Positions 5,297-6,471 of a DNA stretch of 6,471 nt are shown in pieces (positions within the stretch are counted from its first letter, which is position 1; each line of letters opens with the position of its first letter). A program made the position numbers and the translations under genes. The stretch is from Robiginitomaculum sp. GTDB taxonomy: Bacteria; Pseudomonadota; Alphaproteobacteria; Caulobacterales; Maricaulaceae. Location: assembly GCA_021647805.1 (NCBI GenBank), contig JAKITZ010000144.1, positions 1 to 6,471 of the forward strand, in the 5' to 3' direction. The notes beneath the pieces were generated by a model, which was not told the DNA's origin, did not search any database, and saw nothing but the letters and a program-made list of their open reading frames with translations.

Positions 5297-6471
5297 GTGG
5301 ATATTGAATTTTCCGAAGATCAGCGTTTGATACAAAACACTGCGCGTAACTTTTTTTCTGATAAATTTACTGCCCAGTTTATCCGTGACCTGCGAACTAT
5401 AACTAAGGACGACATGCAAGATAGCTGGCAAGCTATGGCTGACCTTGGGTTTATGGGCATTGGTGTGCCGCAAAACTATGGTGGATTTTCGGGTAGCTTT
5501 GTTGATGTTTTGGTTTTGATGGAAGAACTTGGCCGGGTAACTATGCCATTGCCTTTTTGTTCAACTGCCGTGTATGCAACAGAAATTCTTAAAGCACTGA
5601 ATAATAAGAAAGCTAATGAAGAAATATTGCCTTTAATAACATCTGGTGCAGTAAAGTTGGCTGTTATTTTAGGCGGTGATAATAGTGAACTTGATGTCTC
5701 TTCTATTTGTCTTACTGCGAATGATATTGATACTGGCTTTAACATAAATGGTACAATCGACTTAGTATCAGATGGTTATTTTGCAGATTACTTTTTATGC
5801 GCAGCTCGTATGGGGAAATTCGAAAGACCCGTTGATGATATTGGATTGTTTTATGTTTCTGCCAATGCCCGAGGTGTCAAGAGAACAAATTTGCAAACTA
5901 TTAACGGCAATGGTGCAGTAGCGGTTAGTTTCGATAATGTGGATGTAAGCGAGAGGTATCTGATAAGTCAGGGTGCTAGTGTTTGGCCTTTTCTTGAGCG
6001 AGCTATGTTCCGTTCAGCAGTCGCAAAAACCGCAGAGATGGTTGGATCCTGTAGCCGTATTATTGAAATTGTTGTGGAATATGCCAAGGAGCGGCGACAA
6101 TTTGGCAAAGCTATTGGTAGTTTCCAAGCAATCCAGCATCATTGTGCAGATATGATGACTGATTTAGATAGCGCGCGCTGGATGATGTATAAAACCGGGT
6201 CAATGATTGACGATCGTATAGCGACAAGGTGCGATATGGCTATGAATAAGGCGTGGTGTAATCAGGCTAGCCGGCGTATTTTGCGACTAGGGCATCAAGT
6301 TATGGGTGGAATTGGTTATTGTGAGGAGCATGACATGCCTCTGTTTTTTCGCTATGTGCGTATGGCCGAGGCGGCTTTAGGGACAAACGATGATCATCTT
6401 ACTATTGTTGCTAATGACTTGTTATCTGATTTTAATATAGAAAAGGATCAAAATGTCTCCCTCCGGTCAAG
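5297..6471 (+). CDS. Acyl-CoA dehydrogenase, probable FAD-contact partner subunit (3' end outside window)
   Basis: A GTG-started frame stays open for 391 codons to the window edge; family length suggests the stop is close. The protein shows FSEDQRLIQNTARNFF (5-20), GIGVPQNYGG (54-63), MEELGRVTMPLPF (75-87), the FAD motif ERRQFGKAIGSFQAIQHHCADM (265-286) and QVMGGIGY (334-341). This is the CaiA-like, short-chain-type subunit. Where canonical enzymes carry YEGT it has ALGT (360-363), with Leu361 replacing the catalytic Glu. My hand alignment to isovaleryl-CoA dehydrogenase puts Ser240 at the alternative Glu site. It therefore probably has no active-site base and serves as partner to the preceding dehydrogenase, supplying FAD adenosine contacts. 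The 27-base gap, its own ribosome site and the same strand indicate an operon. The gene is AT-rich relative to the receptor. A catalytic role for Glu234, six residues upstream, cannot be fully excluded. Confidence 0.9.
   Translation, partial: MDIEFSEDQRLIQNTARNFFSDKFTAQFIRDLRTITKDDMQDSWQAMADLGFMGIGVPQNYGGFSGSFVDVLVLMEELGRVTMPLPFCSTAVYATEILKALNNKKANEEILPLITSGAVKLAVILGGDNSELDVSSICLTANDIDTGFNINGTIDLVSDGYFADYFLCAARMGKFERPVDDIGLFYVSANARGVKRTNLQTINGNGAVAVSFDNVDVSERYLISQGASVWPFLERAMFRSAVAKTAEMVGSCSRIIEIVVEYAKERRQFGKAIGSFQAIQHHCADMMTDLDSARWMMYKTGSMIDDRIATRCDMAMNKAWCNQASRRILRLGHQVMGGIGYCEEHDMPLFFRYVRMAEAALGTNDDHLTIVANDLLSDFNIEKDQNVSLRS
6453..6471 (+). CDS. Possible start of the next operon gene (six codons visible)
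   Basis: ATG at 6453 is preceded by AAGGA (6443-6447) with a 5-base spacer and reads MSPSGQ before the window ends. It lies in a different frame from the dehydrogenase, whose conserved C-terminal part is already complete here, so a short overlap like those common in operons is plausible. Nothing can be said of its product, and the ATG may be chance. Confidence 0.4.

Noticed and set aside
1..6471. CRISPR array, insertion sequence, tRNA or rRNA
   Set aside because: No regularly spaced repeats, transposase-like protein with terminal repeats, cloverleaf or rRNA signature was seen on either strand.

Overview
The window looks like chromosomal DNA from a Gram-negative, probably proteobacterial, heterotroph. 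The main clue is a large TonB-dependent outer-membrane receptor of the FecA/CirA-like type common in sphingomonads and marine alpha- and gammaproteobacteria. It is followed in tight succession by acyl-CoA catabolism genes. Base composition is moderate in the receptor gene and AT-rich at the right end. I cannot assign a genus.

Layout: positions 1-228 hold the start of a divergent minus-strand gene that runs off the left edge. It has a good ribosome binding site and ATG but changes reading frame after about a dozen codons. Positions 229-590 are a non-coding control region. It contains a terminator-like hairpin, a 12-position imperfect inverted repeat, a perfect 10-bp palindrome, a sigma70-like promoter, and a 16-bp perfect palindrome lying over the -10 box. 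From 591 to the right end all genes are on the plus strand with gaps of 9, 5 and 27 bases and no visible terminator, so they look like one operon: TonB-dependent receptor (591-2948), lipoyl-domain/alpha-beta-hydrolase fusion of the AcoC type (2958-4091), acyl-CoA dehydrogenase A (4097-5269), acyl-CoA dehydrogenase B (5297 to beyond the edge), and perhaps the first six codons of a further gene (6453).

How the genes may work together (inference): the receptor imports an unknown substrate across the outer membrane. The lipoyl/hydrolase protein resembles the E2 acyltransferase of acetoin-type 2-oxo-acid dehydrogenase complexes and could produce an acyl-CoA, if E1 and E3 partners exist elsewhere. 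The two acyl-CoA dehydrogenases have complementary losses. A keeps a Glu at the isovaleryl-CoA-dehydrogenase-type catalytic position but lacks the R-x-QFG FAD motif. B keeps the FAD motif but has no Glu at either known catalytic position. This is the pattern of the alpha2beta2 heteromeric dehydrogenases known from steroid side-chain oxidation. The logic would be import, acyl-CoA formation, then alpha,beta-dehydrogenation. The substrate cannot be read from this window; a bulky or branched acyl chain, for example from a steroid or terpenoid, is a reasonable guess only.
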